From positions 1,116,001 through 1,180,000 of the forward strand of contig NZ_CP007542.1 in assembly GCF_000478825.2 (NCBI RefSeq): a DNA stretch of 64,000 bases. The letters run 5' to 3'. The position numbers and the translations under genes were made by a program. Positions 36,052-49,785 of the stretch are shown here, piece after piece; within the stretch, counting starts at the first letter, position 1; every line of letters begins with the position of its first letter. Under the pieces are notes generated by a model. That model worked only from the letters and a program-made list of their open reading frames with translations. It did no database searches and was not told where the DNA came from. The DNA comes from Synechocystis sp. PCC 6714. GTDB lineage: Bacteria; Cyanobacteriota; Cyanobacteriia; Cyanobacteriales; Microcystaceae.

Positions 36052-36489
36052 TTATCTAAGATTAATGTTCCAGTCCCGTCCCAAATCCCGTTGGAAGTCG
36101 TCCAGAACCCGCTTTAAAGTTTGTTCCACGGTATCTCCGTCGTTGTACTCATAGGTGCGACATTGATTGGTGGTGTAGGTGTCGGTGCGATCGGGCACCA
36201 CATTCTGTTGCCCAGAATAGGTTCTGCCGTAATAACCATCTTCAAAACCCCGGGCAAATTCTCCCCCAGCGGAACGGGGTTCAAAGGGTTTCTTGTCCCT
36301 CGCCGCCCTGGCCCCTTCCCGATAGCCATCGTCATAGGCCTGGGGGTGACTACCGGGATCCTGTAAAGTCCGGCTTTTTTCCACCGGATAACAATACTGG
36401 ATCTTGCCAGCGGAAGCAGGGGCGATCGCCAGTAAGGGGAAAAAAACTAAAACCCCTAGACAACAAGGAACAAAACGGCAGAAACCCAC
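36052..36489 (-). CDS. Exported hypothetical protein (sll0630-like)
   Basis: 145 residues, GTG start at 36487-36489. A signal peptide (FVPCCLGVLVFFPLLAIAPASA) is followed by an acidic, Tyr/Gly/Arg-rich mature part with AYDDGYREGARAARDKKPFE and FARGFEDGYYGRTY, two related DGY-containing segments. One mature cysteine pair (Cys33, Cys110) could form a disulphide. No family recognised; the position between nadB and psaK matches PCC 6803 sll0630. Periplasmic or thylakoid-lumen location likely. Confidence 0.75.
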   Translation of the reverse strand: MGFCRFVPCCLGVLVFFPLLAIAPASAGKIQYCYPVEKSRTLQDPGSHPQAYDDGYREGARAARDKKPFEPRSAGGEFARGFEDGYYGRTYSGQQNVVPDRTDTYTTNQCRTYEYNDGDTVEQTLKRVLDDFQRDLGRDWNINLR

Positions 36490-36546
36490 AGCTATTGTTC
36501 AAACTCCACAAAAACATCTGGGCGTAAATTTTAGCCGGGTAGATGC

Positions 36547-36819
36547 CTAGAGAATGCCACTACTAGCTAGACCCAACACCATGCCAGCTCCCAAAATATG
36601 ACCAAAGCTCATGGTAGCCAACAGTTCCGGCAAACCAAAGGTTTTCTTCGACGCCAATTGGGGCAGAGCCAAATCCCTACCCTTACCGGTTTTCTGGATG
36701 GCAAAGTAACCAATGGCAAAGGCAAACAGATTGCAGACACACATAATAATGCCCACCGAAAGATTCCAATTAGTGGTGGTAGGGCCAGCCTGGGCTAAAA
36801 ATAGAGCAGTATTAAACAT
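36547..36819 (-). CDS. psaK2: Photosystem I subunit X (PsaK, PsaK2 type)
   Basis: 90 residues with two membrane helices (NLSVGIIMCVCNLFAFAIGY and the C-terminal LLATMSFGHILGAGMVLGLA) joined by QKTGKGRDLALPQLASKKTF. It matches the high-light-induced PsaK2 (sll0629) of PCC 6803 rather than PsaK1; this is judged from memory. PsaK2 joins PSI under strong light and is needed for the energy-transfer state transition. The ribosome site CAGGAGAACT precedes ATG 36819. I found no clear HLR1 repeat upstream. Confidence 0.93.
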   Translation of the reverse strand: MFNTALFLAQAGPTTTNWNLSVGIIMCVCNLFAFAIGYFAIQKTGKGRDLALPQLASKKTFGLPELLATMSFGHILGAGMVLGLASSGIL

Positions 36820-37443
36820 TGATAAAAGTTCTCCTGAGATAATCTCAAAGACTTGATTCTCTTTAAAGGTATTCTAGCTGACCAAGAGCAGTCCCCCTGT
36901 CCCTAGTTTTCCCCAAGCGTCCATCTTCCCCATTTCCTCTCCTTTGGCGATCGTCAATCAGCTCTTCACCATTCTGCCAATCGCCAATTAGTAATGAAAG
37001 CTTGACCTAGTAAGACCCTACCCAGCAATCTCAAAAAAGATCAAAAAAACAACTATCATGCAGATAATTCCATTGAAGTAGAAGCTTCAACCCCCTTTTA
37101 GGTCAATCGTCAGCCATAATTTTCAAGCCTCTGACCCCCCATAACAACCAATGTTCAAAAAAGTTGTGGTCACACCATAATTAAGTCCCATTTTTTTGTT
37201 ATCGAGGCTACAATCAATGAAGTCTTTTTTCACTGATTCACCAAGCTCTACCGCTGAATAGTCTTCTCTAACACTCTTAACGTCTGAATCCTTGCATTCT
37301 GTTTTTCCACCAGAAGAAGTTAGAGAACCCTGAATCAATAGACTGATCGAGTGTGCACCGTCTGGCAATACCTAGGGGTGGCCTCGATTTTGACCGACCA
37401 TCTAATTTTTGTACACGACTTAGGAGTTAACGAGGAAAACGGC
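36820..37443. other. Intergenic region between psaK and sigA
   Basis: 624 nt between divergent genes, presumably holding both promoters; no confident -35/-10 pair was found for either. A small hairpin TTGAAG-TAGAAG-CTTCAA lies near 37075. On the minus strand 37123-37368 is open for 81 codons with protein-like composition and is listed separately. No RNA gene was recognised. Confidence 0.5.
37123..37368 (-). pseudogene. Open frame, possible gene remnant
   Basis: 81 codons opened by TTG and bounded upstream by a stop. The product has a Ser/Asp/Lys-rich first half and a tail KKMGLNYGVTTTFLNIGCYG that reads like the C-terminal strand of a secreted or Cys-rich protein. No ribosome site, signal peptide or ATG start is present. 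I do not recognise a family. It may be a decayed fragment of a larger gene or merely a chance frame in the sigA leader. Confidence 0.25.
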
Positions 37444-38721
37444 ATGACCCAGACGAAAGAGCCACTCACCAAAGCTGAATCCCCCGAACTAGACCAAGAA
37501 ATAGAACTAAGCCAATATATCAACACCGATGATATTGACGACGATGATATTGACGTAGAGGATTTGGAACAGGAAGTTGCCGCCACGGAAGGGAAAGAAA
37601 AAAAAGTCCGCAAAATCCGTAAAGATGCGGTCAAAAAGAAACCCTACACCGAAGACTCGATTCGCATCTACCTCCAGGAAATTGGCCGGATTCGTCTGCT
37701 CAGAGCCGAAGAAGAAATTGAACTAGCCCGCCAAATTGCCGACCTCCTTGAGCTCGAATTAATTCGAGACAACCTCACTCTACAACTGGAGCGCCAGCCC
37801 TCAGAGTTGGAATGGGGCAAACAGGTCTGGAAACTGGAAACCGCCAAGCAACGGTTAGCCGCTGACAAAAAAAAGGAACCGAAAAAGAAGGATATCGAAA
37901 GTTATCTCGCCAATCCAGACAATGAACTGAGTTTGGAAAACGAGTGGAGTCAACAACCCAACAAAAATTTTGCCGCTTTCCGTCGCCGTCTTTTTCTCGA
38001 TCGCCGAGCTAAAGACAAAATGGTTCAATCCAACCTGCGCCTAGTGGTGTCCATTGCCAAAAAATATATGAACCGGGGTCTCTCTTTCCAAGACCTGATC
38101 CAAGAAGGTTCCCTTGGCCTAATTCGGGCCGCCGAAAAGTTTGACCACGAAAAAGGCTACAAATTCTCCACCTATGCCACCTGGTGGATCCGGCAAGCCA
38201 TTACCCGGGCGATCGCCGATCAGTCCCGCACCATCCGTCTTCCCGTCCATCTTTACGAAACCATTTCTCGCATCAAAAAGACTACGAAACTTCTTTCCCA
38301 GGAAATGCGGCGCAAACCCACCGAGGAAGAAATCGCCGAAAAAATGGAGATGACCATCGAAAAACTGCGTTTCATCGCCAAATCAGCCCAACTTCCCATC
38401 TCCCTCGAAACCCCCATTGGTAAAGAAGAAGACTCTCGCCTAGGGGACTTCATTGAAGCCGACGGCGAAACCCCCGAAGACGAAGTCTCCAAAAATCTCC
38501 TACGGGAAGACTTAGAGAACGTCCTGGATACCCTCAGTCCCCGGGAACGAGATGTACTACGCTTACGCTACGGCCTAGATGACGGTCGTATGAAAACCCT
38601 AGAAGAAATCGGACAAATTTTTAACGTCACCCGGGAGCGTATCCGCCAGATCGAAGCCAAAGCTCTACGAAAACTGCGTCATCCCAACCGCAACAGCATC
38701 CTCAAGGAATATATCCGTTAA
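37444..38721 (+). CDS. sigA: Principal RNA polymerase sigma factor SigA
   Basis: 425 residues from ATG 37444, which follows GAGGAAAACGGC; the open frame continues upstream without a site. An acidic N-terminus ([18 protein letters not shown]) stands in for region 1.1, then region 1.2 ([20 protein letters not shown]). A variable segment rich in Lys/Glu follows, then region 2 ([35 protein letters not shown]), region 3, and region 4.2 ([20 protein letters not shown]). It directs housekeeping transcription and matches PCC 6803 slr0653. Confidence 0.97.
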   Translation: MTQTKEPLTKAESPELDQEIELSQYINTDDIDDDDIDVEDLEQEVAATEGKEKKVRKIRKDAVKKKPYTEDSIRIYLQEIGRIRLLRAEEEIELARQIADLLELELIRDNLTLQLERQPSELEWGKQVWKLETAKQRLAADKKKEPKKKDIESYLANPDNELSLENEWSQQPNKNFAAFRRRLFLDRRAKDKMVQSNLRLVVSIAKKYMNRGLSFQDLIQEGSLGLIRAAEKFDHEKGYKFSTYATWWIRQAITRAIADQSRTIRLPVHLYETISRIKKTTKLLSQEMRRKPTEEEIAEKMEMTIEKLRFIAKSAQLPISLETPIGKEEDSRLGDFIEADGETPEDEVSKNLLREDLENVLDTLSPRERDVLRLRYGLDDGRMKTLEEIGQIFNVTRERIRQIEAKALRKLRHPNRNSILKEYIR

Positions 38722-38747
38722 TACTCATCTATCTGATATGAGCCCCC

Positions 38748-38783
38748 AGCGTTGTCTTGACCCCATCAGGACAACGCTTTTTA
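38748..38783 (+). terminator. Terminator of sigA
   Basis: AGCGTTGTC and GACAACGCT form a perfect 9-bp stem with a 13-nt loop, followed by TTTTA. It begins 27 nt after the sigA stop. Confidence 0.9.
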
Positions 38784-39003
38784 CTTTATCTAATGAGAAT
38801 CTCAACCTCTACCGGACACATTGCATTGACTCATAATTCACGCACCCCGCAGAAGCCACCACAAACTCCAAGCACAAGCAAACGAAAAATCCCAAAGCTT
38901 AAAATCTGCCCTTCTTAGTATCTGCCGAAAATGAGTTTGTTGAGGGAAAGGTGTGTGTGGTATGGGTTTGAGTGGACTGTGAGAATTTTTTTCGAGAAAG
39001 GTG

Positions 39004-39032
39004 TTGACTTTTCTTGTGGAGGTGAGTATATT
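39004..39032 (+). promoter_or_regulatory. rRNA operon promoter
   Basis: TTGACT (39004-39009) and TATATT (39027-39032) are separated by exactly 17 nt, a near-consensus SigA promoter. Initiation near 39040 would give a leader of about 195 nt before the 16S gene. The flanking 38784-39233 region contains no gene; open frames there are chance. Confidence 0.85.
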
Positions 39033-39104
39033 GATAAATGCGCGGTTGAGAGCGAAAGCGACTCGAAGCGCTCCGAACCTAGACAAAGAAATAGTTTGAG
39101 AGAC

Positions 39105-39152
39105 AGAAACCAGACCCTTGTTAATTCAATTAACAAACTAAAGTCTGTTTCT
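39105..39152 (+). repeat. Nested inverted repeats in the rRNA leader
   Basis: AGAAACCAGAC pairs with GTCTGTTTCT (one bulge). Inside its loop lies the perfect palindrome TTGTTAATT-C-AATTAACAA (39118-39136). In the transcript this makes a long two-part hairpin about 80 nt before the 16S gene. It may act in antitermination or RNase III processing, which is inference. Confidence 0.6.
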
Positions 39153-39233
39153 ACTTGACAAAGAGTGTAACTCAAGTCGGAAGAAATAGCAATAGAAAAG
39201 AGCCGAAACTTATAAATTGGTTATTTTTAACAC

Positions 39234-40722
<1,489 letters not shown>

Positions 40723-40864
40723 AAGGGAGACCTTTACCCCTTCATCTTGAAAGCAAAGTGCAAATAGAGAGAAGTTGGTCAACCAAAAGGTCGAGCAAGG
40801 GATTAGCCGAGAGGTTAAAGAGTGGAAGTCTTTCAAACTATTGCCTAGGCGAGGTAAAAGGCAA

Positions 40865-40938
<74 letters not shown>

Positions 40939-41187
40939 CCTAACCAAAAAAAGCCGAAAAGAAGGATAAACCCTTCAGCATCCTGTCTGATGAGAGTCAG
41001 AGGGAATGCTGGATGTAAGTCCAGTAAGAACCTTGAAAACTGCATAAAGAAAAGAGAAAGCAGGGAAAATCTTAATCCCCCTAGCCGTTTTCAGATTAAC
41101 CGTAAGGCGTTTAGCTGAGTGGATAGCCGAGAAATGGTAAAGGGAAGATGAAAGATAATCCTAGTTAGCAAAAAGAAGATCTTAAAA

Positions 41188-44067
<2,880 letters not shown>

Positions 44068-44140
44068 TTTATTCTTCTTTTTCTTTCTCTTTTCCTGTGC
44101 AGTCTTCTGGGTCTCTTCTCATATCAGACCCGACAGTTTT

Positions 44141-44259
44141 TCTTGGTGTCTTTAGCGTCATGGAACCACTCCGATCCCATCCCGCACTCGGTTGTGAAAT
44201 GTGACAGCGGCGACGATACTTTGGGGGTTGCCCCTCGGCACAATAGTCCGATGCCAAGT
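44141..44259 (+). rRNA. rrf: 5S ribosomal RNA
   Basis: About 119 nt, starting TCTTGGTGTCTTTAGCGTCA and ending GATGCCAAGT; the terminal CTTGG/CCAAG helix sets the limits. The internal CACTCCGATCCCATCCCGCA, then CTCGG, is typical of 5S. It lies 73 nt after 23S, completing the operon. Confidence 0.92.
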
Positions 44260-44272
44260 TCCTCTTTCTTTG

Positions 44273-44310
44273 AACCCTCCACCCTCTGGTTGGAGGGTTT
44301 CTTCGTCGTC
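44273..44310 (+). terminator. rRNA operon terminator
   Basis: AACCCTCCA and TGGAGGGTT form a perfect 9-bp hairpin with a 9-nt loop just after 5S, followed by TCTTCG. The T tract is short, so termination could be assisted. Confidence 0.7.
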
Positions 44311-44514
44311 ACCATTTTCTCAAAAGTCAATTCGAGAGTTCCTTTTTTAGAATGGAGATAATCTATCTTTCGATTTTGCTCAGGTCGGCTGTCAACAAGT
44401 AGAATGATAGAATTATTGAAAGTCTAGTTTTGGCTTTTGAGAAATTTTTAGTTGGTTATTTCCATATTCCTTAGTTCCCTTTTGTTGTTAACCCAGGAGG
44501 TTTTAAACTCTCAG

Positions 44515-44697
44515 ATGACTCAAGTTGTTGTAGGTCAGAACGAACCGATTGAATCCGCGCTACGCCGCTTTAAGCGTCAGGTTGCTAAGGCTGGCATTTA
44601 TACAGACTTTAAAAAGCACCAATTCTTTGAGACACCACAGGAAAAGCATAAGCGCAAGGAAGCTACCCGCAGAAGACAGCGTTCGCGTCGTCGTTAA
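44515..44697 (+). CDS. rpsU: 30S ribosomal protein S21
   Basis: 60 residues, [20 protein letters not shown] onward, ending in a Lys/Arg-rich tail ([13 protein letters not shown]) usual for S21. AGGAGG is at 44495-44500, a rather long 14 nt before the ATG. S21 takes part in translation initiation on the 30S platform. It lies alone between the rRNA operon and a convergent ABC ATPase gene. Confidence 0.96.
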   Translation: MTQVVVGQNEPIESALRRFKRQVAKAGIYTDFKKHQFFETPQEKHKRKEATRRRQRSRRR

Positions 44698-44738
44698 TTT
44701 TCAGTGTTGAGATTAGAAACACAATTTCACATCCCAAG

Positions 44739-44783
44739 AACTTCCTCGGTTTTAATACAGCTGGGGGAGTTTTTGTTTTTTTA
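44739..44783 (+). terminator. Terminator of rpsU
   Basis: AACTTCCTC pairs with GGGGGAGTT (including G-U pairs), followed by a T-rich run. It overlaps the last codon of the convergent ABC gene. Confidence 0.7.
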
Positions 44784-45422
44784 TTTGTTTGAGAAGGTTT
44801 GGGGGCTTAAAATTCCATGATCTAAACGCCAACATTGATCGGCGATCGCCATTAATTCTCCTGGATCATGGGTGACAACCAAGAGTCCCCAATGGGATTT
44901 TAACTTAGTGAGTAGACCAGTTAATTGCCGGCGCATGGACCAATCTAGGCCGGCGGTAGGTTCATCTAAAAGCAGAATATTGGGTTGGCGAATTAACTGT
45001 ACAGCGAGGGACAATCGTCTTTGCTGACCTCCACTGAGGGCTTGGGGGGATAAATTCCAGGGACAATGCCCTAGACCAACTTCTTCGAGGGTTTCTGAAA
45101 TACGGCTACGGGGAACCTCCGGATGGCCCAAACGTAATTCTTCTAGCAACGTGCTGCCACAGAAATGACGCTCCGGGAATTGGAACACCAAACCACATAG
45201 TTGCTGTAGATGAAGAGGGGTTAATTCCTGGGTTTGCCAACGGATATGGCCACTACTAGGTTCCGCCAAACCAGAAAGGATTTCCAACAGAGTAGTCTTA
45301 CCTGAGCCGCTGGGGCCAATTATTAAACCGAGTTGCTGGGGAGCTAATTCGAAATTGATATCTTTTAGAATGGGATGCAAGGCGGCGGGCGGATGGTAGC
45401 AAACGTCGTTTAAACACAGCAT
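44781..45422 (-). CDS. ABC transporter ATP-binding protein (energy-coupling-factor-like)
   Basis: 213 residues, a single ATPase domain. Walker A GPSGSGKTTL, Q-loop VFQFPERHFCG, signature LSGGQQRR, Walker B ILLLDEPTAGLD and H-loop VTHD are all intact. The short length and the FPERHF Q-loop are like CbiO/EcfA ATPases and plant ABCI11-type proteins. No membrane partner gene is adjacent, so the substrate (metal, vitamin or lipid) is unknown. Confidence 0.85.
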   Translation of the reverse strand: MLCLNDVCYHPPAALHPILKDINFELAPQQLGLIIGPSGSGKTTLLEILSGLAEPSSGHIRWQTQELTPLHLQQLCGLVFQFPERHFCGSTLLEELRLGHPEVPRSRISETLEEVGLGHCPWNLSPQALSGGQQRRLSLAVQLIRQPNILLLDEPTAGLDWSMRRQLTGLLTKLKSHWGLLVVTHDPGELMAIADQCWRLDHGILSPQTFSNK

Positions 45423-45596
45423 ATTGATAAAGTTGAAACGCTATCTTCCCGACAAGTCATACTTATTTGTCATGCCAGTTCCGTTAAAAGCTAGATATTA
45501 TGGCAATCACAATTTCCTAAGATTTTAGCCTGATTTCCCTAACTTTCTAGGTTTTAACATTGTCCTTCAGTGTTCCCTCCGTAGATAAATTCAACT

Positions 45597-46541
45597 ATGT
45601 TGGCTTCCCTCACCCGTGTTACTCCGATGACTGTAATCCGTAATCGTTGGACAAGAATCCTTGCCCAATCCATTTTAGGCGTCTTGACTGTTACTAGTAG
45701 TGCTTGGGCCGGAGACCCTTTTCGCCCCAACAATCCCCATAATATCGGCGACCAGACGGAGGCGGCCTTTGAGGCCATTTTCCGTGATGGTGATTATCGA
45801 GGGGCAGAGGAAATTTTAGCTGTGGCAATTCAAACGGAGCCCAATGAGCCCCTAGTTTATGCAATGAAGGCTTCCTTTGCTTACGATGCCAATGATATGG
45901 AGGGAATGAGAAATTATGCTAGACAAACCCTGGAGTCGGCCCAACGCTTGGCCCCTAGCGATCCCCTGCGGGGTAATTTATATATTGCTGTGGGACATTT
46001 TTTGGAAGGTAGTTATCTGCTCAAGAAAGGTAGTTATCTCCAGGCGGTGGGAAAAACGGGCACAGTTTTTGAGCACTTAGATAAAGCTTCTGCCATTAAC
46101 CCGAATGATCCAGAGGTTAATCTTTTACGGGGTTATCTGGACTTGTTTCTGTCCCGCTATACTCCTTTTAGCCAGTCGGAAAAGGTGATTGGTCGCTTTG
46201 AAGAGTATGCGGCTCCGGACTATCTCCGTTACCGTGCTCTAGCTACCACCTATCGTGATTTGGAGAAGTATGACTTAGCAATGGCTAACATTGATCGGGC
46301 CTTGGCGATCACCCCTAATAACCCAGAACTGCAGTATTTAAAGGGACAATTTTTACGTAATCAAGGTCGGCGGACTATGGATTTGAGTAAGCTTCAGCAG
46401 GCACAACAATATTACGCATTGGCTCTGCAGAAACAGGATCAGTTATCCCGGGCTTTGATTGTCCAACTTAACCATGAAAATAATGCCGTGGTGGACGAAA
46501 TTCAGAAGTTAGCCCAAAACCCATCTCTGAAGGGTTTTTAA
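45597..46541 (+). CDS. Exported tetratricopeptide-repeat protein
   Basis: 314 residues. A signal peptide (ILAQSILGVLTVTSSAWA) precedes a mature part of helical repeats. TPR-like units include DYRGAEEILAVAIQTEPNEP, EHLDKASAINPNDPEVNLLR and YDLAMANIDRALAITPNNPE. The family is common in cyanobacteria and functionally unassigned (Sll0314/TPR-type periplasmic proteins). It should act as a periplasmic scaffold. ATG 45597 was taken; ATG 45627 is an alternative closer to the signal core. Confidence 0.75.
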   Translation: MLASLTRVTPMTVIRNRWTRILAQSILGVLTVTSSAWAGDPFRPNNPHNIGDQTEAAFEAIFRDGDYRGAEEILAVAIQTEPNEPLVYAMKASFAYDANDMEGMRNYARQTLESAQRLAPSDPLRGNLYIAVGHFLEGSYLLKKGSYLQAVGKTGTVFEHLDKASAINPNDPEVNLLRGYLDLFLSRYTPFSQSEKVIGRFEEYAAPDYLRYRALATTYRDLEKYDLAMANIDRALAITPNNPELQYLKGQFLRNQGRRTMDLSKLQQAQQYYALALQKQDQLSRALIVQLNHENNAVVDEIQKLAQNPSLKGF

Positions 46542-46670
46542 AAAGTCCTACTCGAAAAAATATCAAGGAGACTCAATTTTGTGGCTGGGTTGATACGGTA
46601 TTAAAAACAGTTTTATGGAGGGAAAGCTCGTTCCTTTGTTTAACGTGTTTAACAGTCCGGCTTGGGTGGC

Positions 46671-47891
46671 TTAATCCTCATTGAGTTGCCTCAGCCGTTC
46701 CTCGATCGCCGTTAGGCCCTGCCAATTGACCAAATCCTTTAACCACGGGGGTGGTGGGGTGGTGCCATAGTCCAGCAGGTAACTGGAACGAAGAAAACAA
46801 TGGAGAGCTAATTCACTAACGGTTGCTGCGGCGCCATCCTGGGTTTGCAGACGGGTGGCTCCACTGAGGTAATGGCCTAAAATACTCGGACTGTTTTTGC
46901 CAATGTAAATTTCCCTTGCTCGTCGAACCTTTTCCACCATGGCCCAGGGGTCAGCCATGGCCAACAGTAGAGTGTGGGGCTCAAACTCGTTGACCCAATT
47001 GCCGCAGGCTTCTAAGTTGTCAACGATCCCCACCAAACCGTAATGGGCTAGGGCCTTTTCCGTATGCACTGAATGTTCCTGCTCCCGGCAATAGCGATTG
47101 ACCCATTGAATTACTTCTTCTCCCAACTCCAGGCGATCGGTCAATAACACAGCGCTGGCATTGGGATGTTGTTCTGCGTGGGCTAGTAAATCCAGAGCTA
47201 ACCATTGCCCGTTGGCATTCCTATCAGCTAATACCATTAAATCTGTCCTCGGCAGGGCTTGATCAATGGTAACTATAGTACCAAGTAATTGTTTGGCTAC
47301 CATGACTTGGGGGGACCCCACCCCTGTAATCGACTCCACCGGGGCGATGTTTTTTGTCCCCCAGGCCAACATGGCGATCGCCATCAGTCCTTCGGCCAGA
47401 TAAATTTCCTCAATGCCCATTTCCTGGGCTGCCACTAAAATGGTCGGGCTAATGGTTTCCGTCACTAAAACCCGCTCTGCCACCCCGACTGTCTTGGCCA
47501 GCATACCTTGGCGGAGTAAATTCCCCAGGGCGTCACCTTTTTTGGAGTCTAGATAAAAACCAGCCCTTCTGATTGGGTAAAATCTTTGGCCCTGTACCAT
47601 GCCATCCTCGGGAAAGCTTACTTGGGTTGTTGGCAACTGGGGACGATAAACTCGTTCGAGGGCAGCACAGGTTTGGTGGATCACAGATAGCTTTTCCTGG
47701 TCAATGCGCTGATAAGCCGCATCCAACTCAGCTCCGCTAACCCGAGGGGGGGAATCCTGCCCAGGGCTGCCCCAATGCTCCATTGCTTTCATCACTTCCG
47801 CCATCATCGGCCATGGGAAAGGTAAGGGGCGATGATGTAAACGTCGCAACTCCTGAATAATGTCACCGGACTGGGTGATGAGACGTAACAT
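46671..47891 (-). CDS. Histidinol dehydrogenase paralogue lacking catalytic residues
   Basis: 406 residues clearly homologous to HisD (AYQRIDQEKLSVIHQTCAAL, GFYLDSKKG, ITGVGSPQVMVAKQLLGTIV), but the active site is altered. The Zn-ligand segment LLSQAEHGP reads LLAHAEQHP (His238, Gln241). The catalytic PEHLE motif reads EPHTLLL (around 304-310). The GDYxxGPNH segment reads GHYLSGATR (His340 for Asp). It is therefore unlikely to oxidise histidinol, and a separate hisD is expected elsewhere. It corresponds to slr0682 in PCC 6803 order (memory). Function unknown; possibly NAD binding only. Confidence 0.85.
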   Translation of the reverse strand: MLRLITQSGDIIQELRRLHHRPLPFPWPMMAEVMKAMEHWGSPGQDSPPRVSGAELDAAYQRIDQEKLSVIHQTCAALERVYRPQLPTTQVSFPEDGMVQGQRFYPIRRAGFYLDSKKGDALGNLLRQGMLAKTVGVAERVLVTETISPTILVAAQEMGIEEIYLAEGLMAIAMLAWGTKNIAPVESITGVGSPQVMVAKQLLGTIVTIDQALPRTDLMVLADRNANGQWLALDLLAHAEQHPNASAVLLTDRLELGEEVIQWVNRYCREQEHSVHTEKALAHYGLVGIVDNLEACGNWVNEFEPHTLLLAMADPWAMVEKVRRAREIYIGKNSPSILGHYLSGATRLQTQDGAAATVSELALHCFLRSSYLLDYGTTPPPPWLKDLVNWQGLTAIEERLRQLNED

Positions 47892-48055
47892 GGCAACTAA
47901 CTCGCTCCCAAACAGCCAACCCCAGGCAGATCGCCTAGTTCTGTTTTAGCTTAACGTTTTTGCCAATGAAGTTCTCCATCCCCCATCCTTGGGATGGTTG
48001 GTTGAGCTATGGCAGTGCCGGTGAATTTTTTCCATCATCCCAGGGACAAATAGGA

Positions 48056-49171
48056 TCAACCCGAATCAGATTCCGAGGTCGTTTTTTTGCCCTTCAGTAA
48101 ATTGGGAGCAATGGACAGTACCAGGGCGATCACCGTGGCCGGGATCACAACAAATGAAATGATGTCAGTAAACAGAGATAAATTTTGATTGCTGGTGGCA
48201 TTCAAAATTAAGTAGATAGCATAGGAAAAGTAATAGCCCAGAAAGAGAAGGCCTTCCCAGCGAGAAATTAGTTGCCCAGTGATAAATACTGGTAAACAAA
48301 TTATCGCCACTGCCAACATCACAGGCAAATCAAATCTAATCAGGGCTGGGGCGATCGCCACCCCGGTGGGGGAAAGACTGGCCGCAAAGCCCAGCACCGC
48401 TAAAATGTTGAAAATATTACTGCCGACCACATTACCCACAGCAATATCCCGTTCTCCCCGATAGCTCGCCACCACCGAAGTGGCCAGTTCTGGCAGGGAT
48501 GTGCCCATGGAAACCAGTGTTAGGCCGATAACTAACTCACTGATGCCTAGAGTCCGGGCAATGTCCACAGAGCTTTGCACTAACCAGCGGGAGCCCAGCA
48601 CTAATAGTCCAATGCCCACCACAATATAGGCAACTTGTTTGATAATTTGTTGCCCTGTTTTCGACACCGGCTCGCCAAATTCCTGGGCATATTCTTCGGC
48701 AATTTCCGGGTTCTTTTCCCGCCGACTTTGGAAGATAAGAAAAGTGGTGTATAGAATTGCCCCCAGAACAAAAATTGAGCCATCCGTACGATTAATCCGA
48801 CCATCTTGGGCAAAAAACATCAGTAGCGCCGAAACACCGATTAAGATGGGCACATCCAAGCGGATTAGTTGTTGGGCCACCACCAGGGGGGTAATGGTGG
48901 CGCAGATACCGAGGATGAGCAGAATATTGAAAATGTTACTACCCACTACATTACCGATGGAGATGTCTGCTTGGCCCGCAAATACCGCCTGCAGGCTAAC
49001 CACTAACTCTGGAGCACTGGTGCCATAAGCCACTATGGTTAAGCCAATAATTAAAGGGGAAATGCCGAACATCAAGGCAATGCGGGAAGCTCCTTTAACT
49101 AAAATTTCCGCTCCTATCACCAAAATTGCCAGACCCGCCACCAACATCGGGACAGTTATCCAAGTCATCAT
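48056..49171 (-). CDS. Na+(K+)/Ca2+ exchanger-family antiporter
   Basis: 371 residues from ATG 49171, which has GGGAGAAAAA directly upstream; a TTG at 49201 would extend it. Ten or so membrane helices in two homologous halves, each with an alpha repeat: LTIVAYGTSAPELVVSLQAV with GNVVGSNIFNILLILG, and LTLVSMGTSLPELATSVVAS with GNVVGSNIFNILAVLG. This is the YrbG/CaCA arrangement. It exports Ca2+ (or exchanges other cations) across the cytoplasmic or thylakoid membrane. Matches slr0681 in order. Confidence 0.9.
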   Translation of the reverse strand: MMTWITVPMLVAGLAILVIGAEILVKGASRIALMFGISPLIIGLTIVAYGTSAPELVVSLQAVFAGQADISIGNVVGSNIFNILLILGICATITPLVVAQQLIRLDVPILIGVSALLMFFAQDGRINRTDGSIFVLGAILYTTFLIFQSRREKNPEIAEEYAQEFGEPVSKTGQQIIKQVAYIVVGIGLLVLGSRWLVQSSVDIARTLGISELVIGLTLVSMGTSLPELATSVVASYRGERDIAVGNVVGSNIFNILAVLGFAASLSPTGVAIAPALIRFDLPVMLAVAIICLPVFITGQLISRWEGLLFLGYYFSYAIYLILNATSNQNLSLFTDIISFVVIPATVIALVLSIAPNLLKGKKTTSESDSG

Positions 49172-49203
49172 TTTTTCTCCCAGTAATCCCAGAGTTGCCA
49201 AAC

Positions 49204-49626
49204 CTAACCAGCTTTTTGTAGGGCACGACGGTAAAGTCGTTGGACTTTGCTCAGAAATCTATCAAGGGATGATTTTGGCGGCTCATGGCTGGGATCAGAT
49301 TCCTGTAGGGAAGCTAATAGTTGGGCCTCTTGGGTTTGGATGTCCCCATCACTGTAGAGCAAGCCACTCAAGGCTTCTAAGAGTTCGGAATATTCTTGGT
49401 CACCGGGATAATCTCCTAGATACTCATTTACCCAGGCATAACACTGGGGGGCTTCTACGGATTTGAGTTCCGATAAAAGAATTTGCAATTCTGGGTCATT
49501 TTCAAGTTCGTATTCCGTTGCTAAGCGTCGCAAATATTGCCTCTCTTCCACTTGGATCACCCCATCCAACCAGGCGGCTCCGATGAGAATTTTTAGTAAT
49601 TGTTTAGTTTTGGTAGTTTTACTCAT
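49204..49626 (-). CDS. TerB-like domain protein
   Basis: 140 residues, all helical and acidic: LLKILIGAAWLDGVIQVEER, QYLRRLA and ALSGLLYSDGDIQTQEAQLL are the two acidic LDG/SDGDI helices of the TerB (tellurite resistance) fold, which binds divalent metal. A basic C-terminal helix (RFLSKVQRLYRRAL) follows. Cytoplasmic. It sits 32 nt upstream of the antiporter gene on the same strand, so a metal-related role is plausible but inferred. Confidence 0.75.
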   Translation of the reverse strand: MSKTTKTKQLLKILIGAAWLDGVIQVEERQYLRRLATEYELENDPELQILLSELKSVEAPQCYAWVNEYLGDYPGDQEYSELLEALSGLLYSDGDIQTQEAQLLASLQESDPSHEPPKSSLDRFLSKVQRLYRRALQKAG

Positions 49627-49785
49627 GGCACATTAACTCTGTGATGGGATAGTGCGGTTAATTCAGCTAAAGGTTCTGGCCAGATAATCAAACTTCAGTA
49701 TTGTTCCTCTGGCGTTGTCCCCCCAACCAGAATTTTCACCCACTATTCCCATTGTGGGGGGAAGGGTCGATCGCCGTCGGCATTG

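Noticed and set aside
38931-39158. 75-codon open frame in the rRNA leader
   Set aside because: It overlaps the near-consensus rRNA promoter and leader hairpins, and has no ribosome site.
44452-44514. N-terminal extension of rpsU
   Set aside because: It would precede the ribosome-binding site AGGAGG, and S21 starts at MTQVVV.
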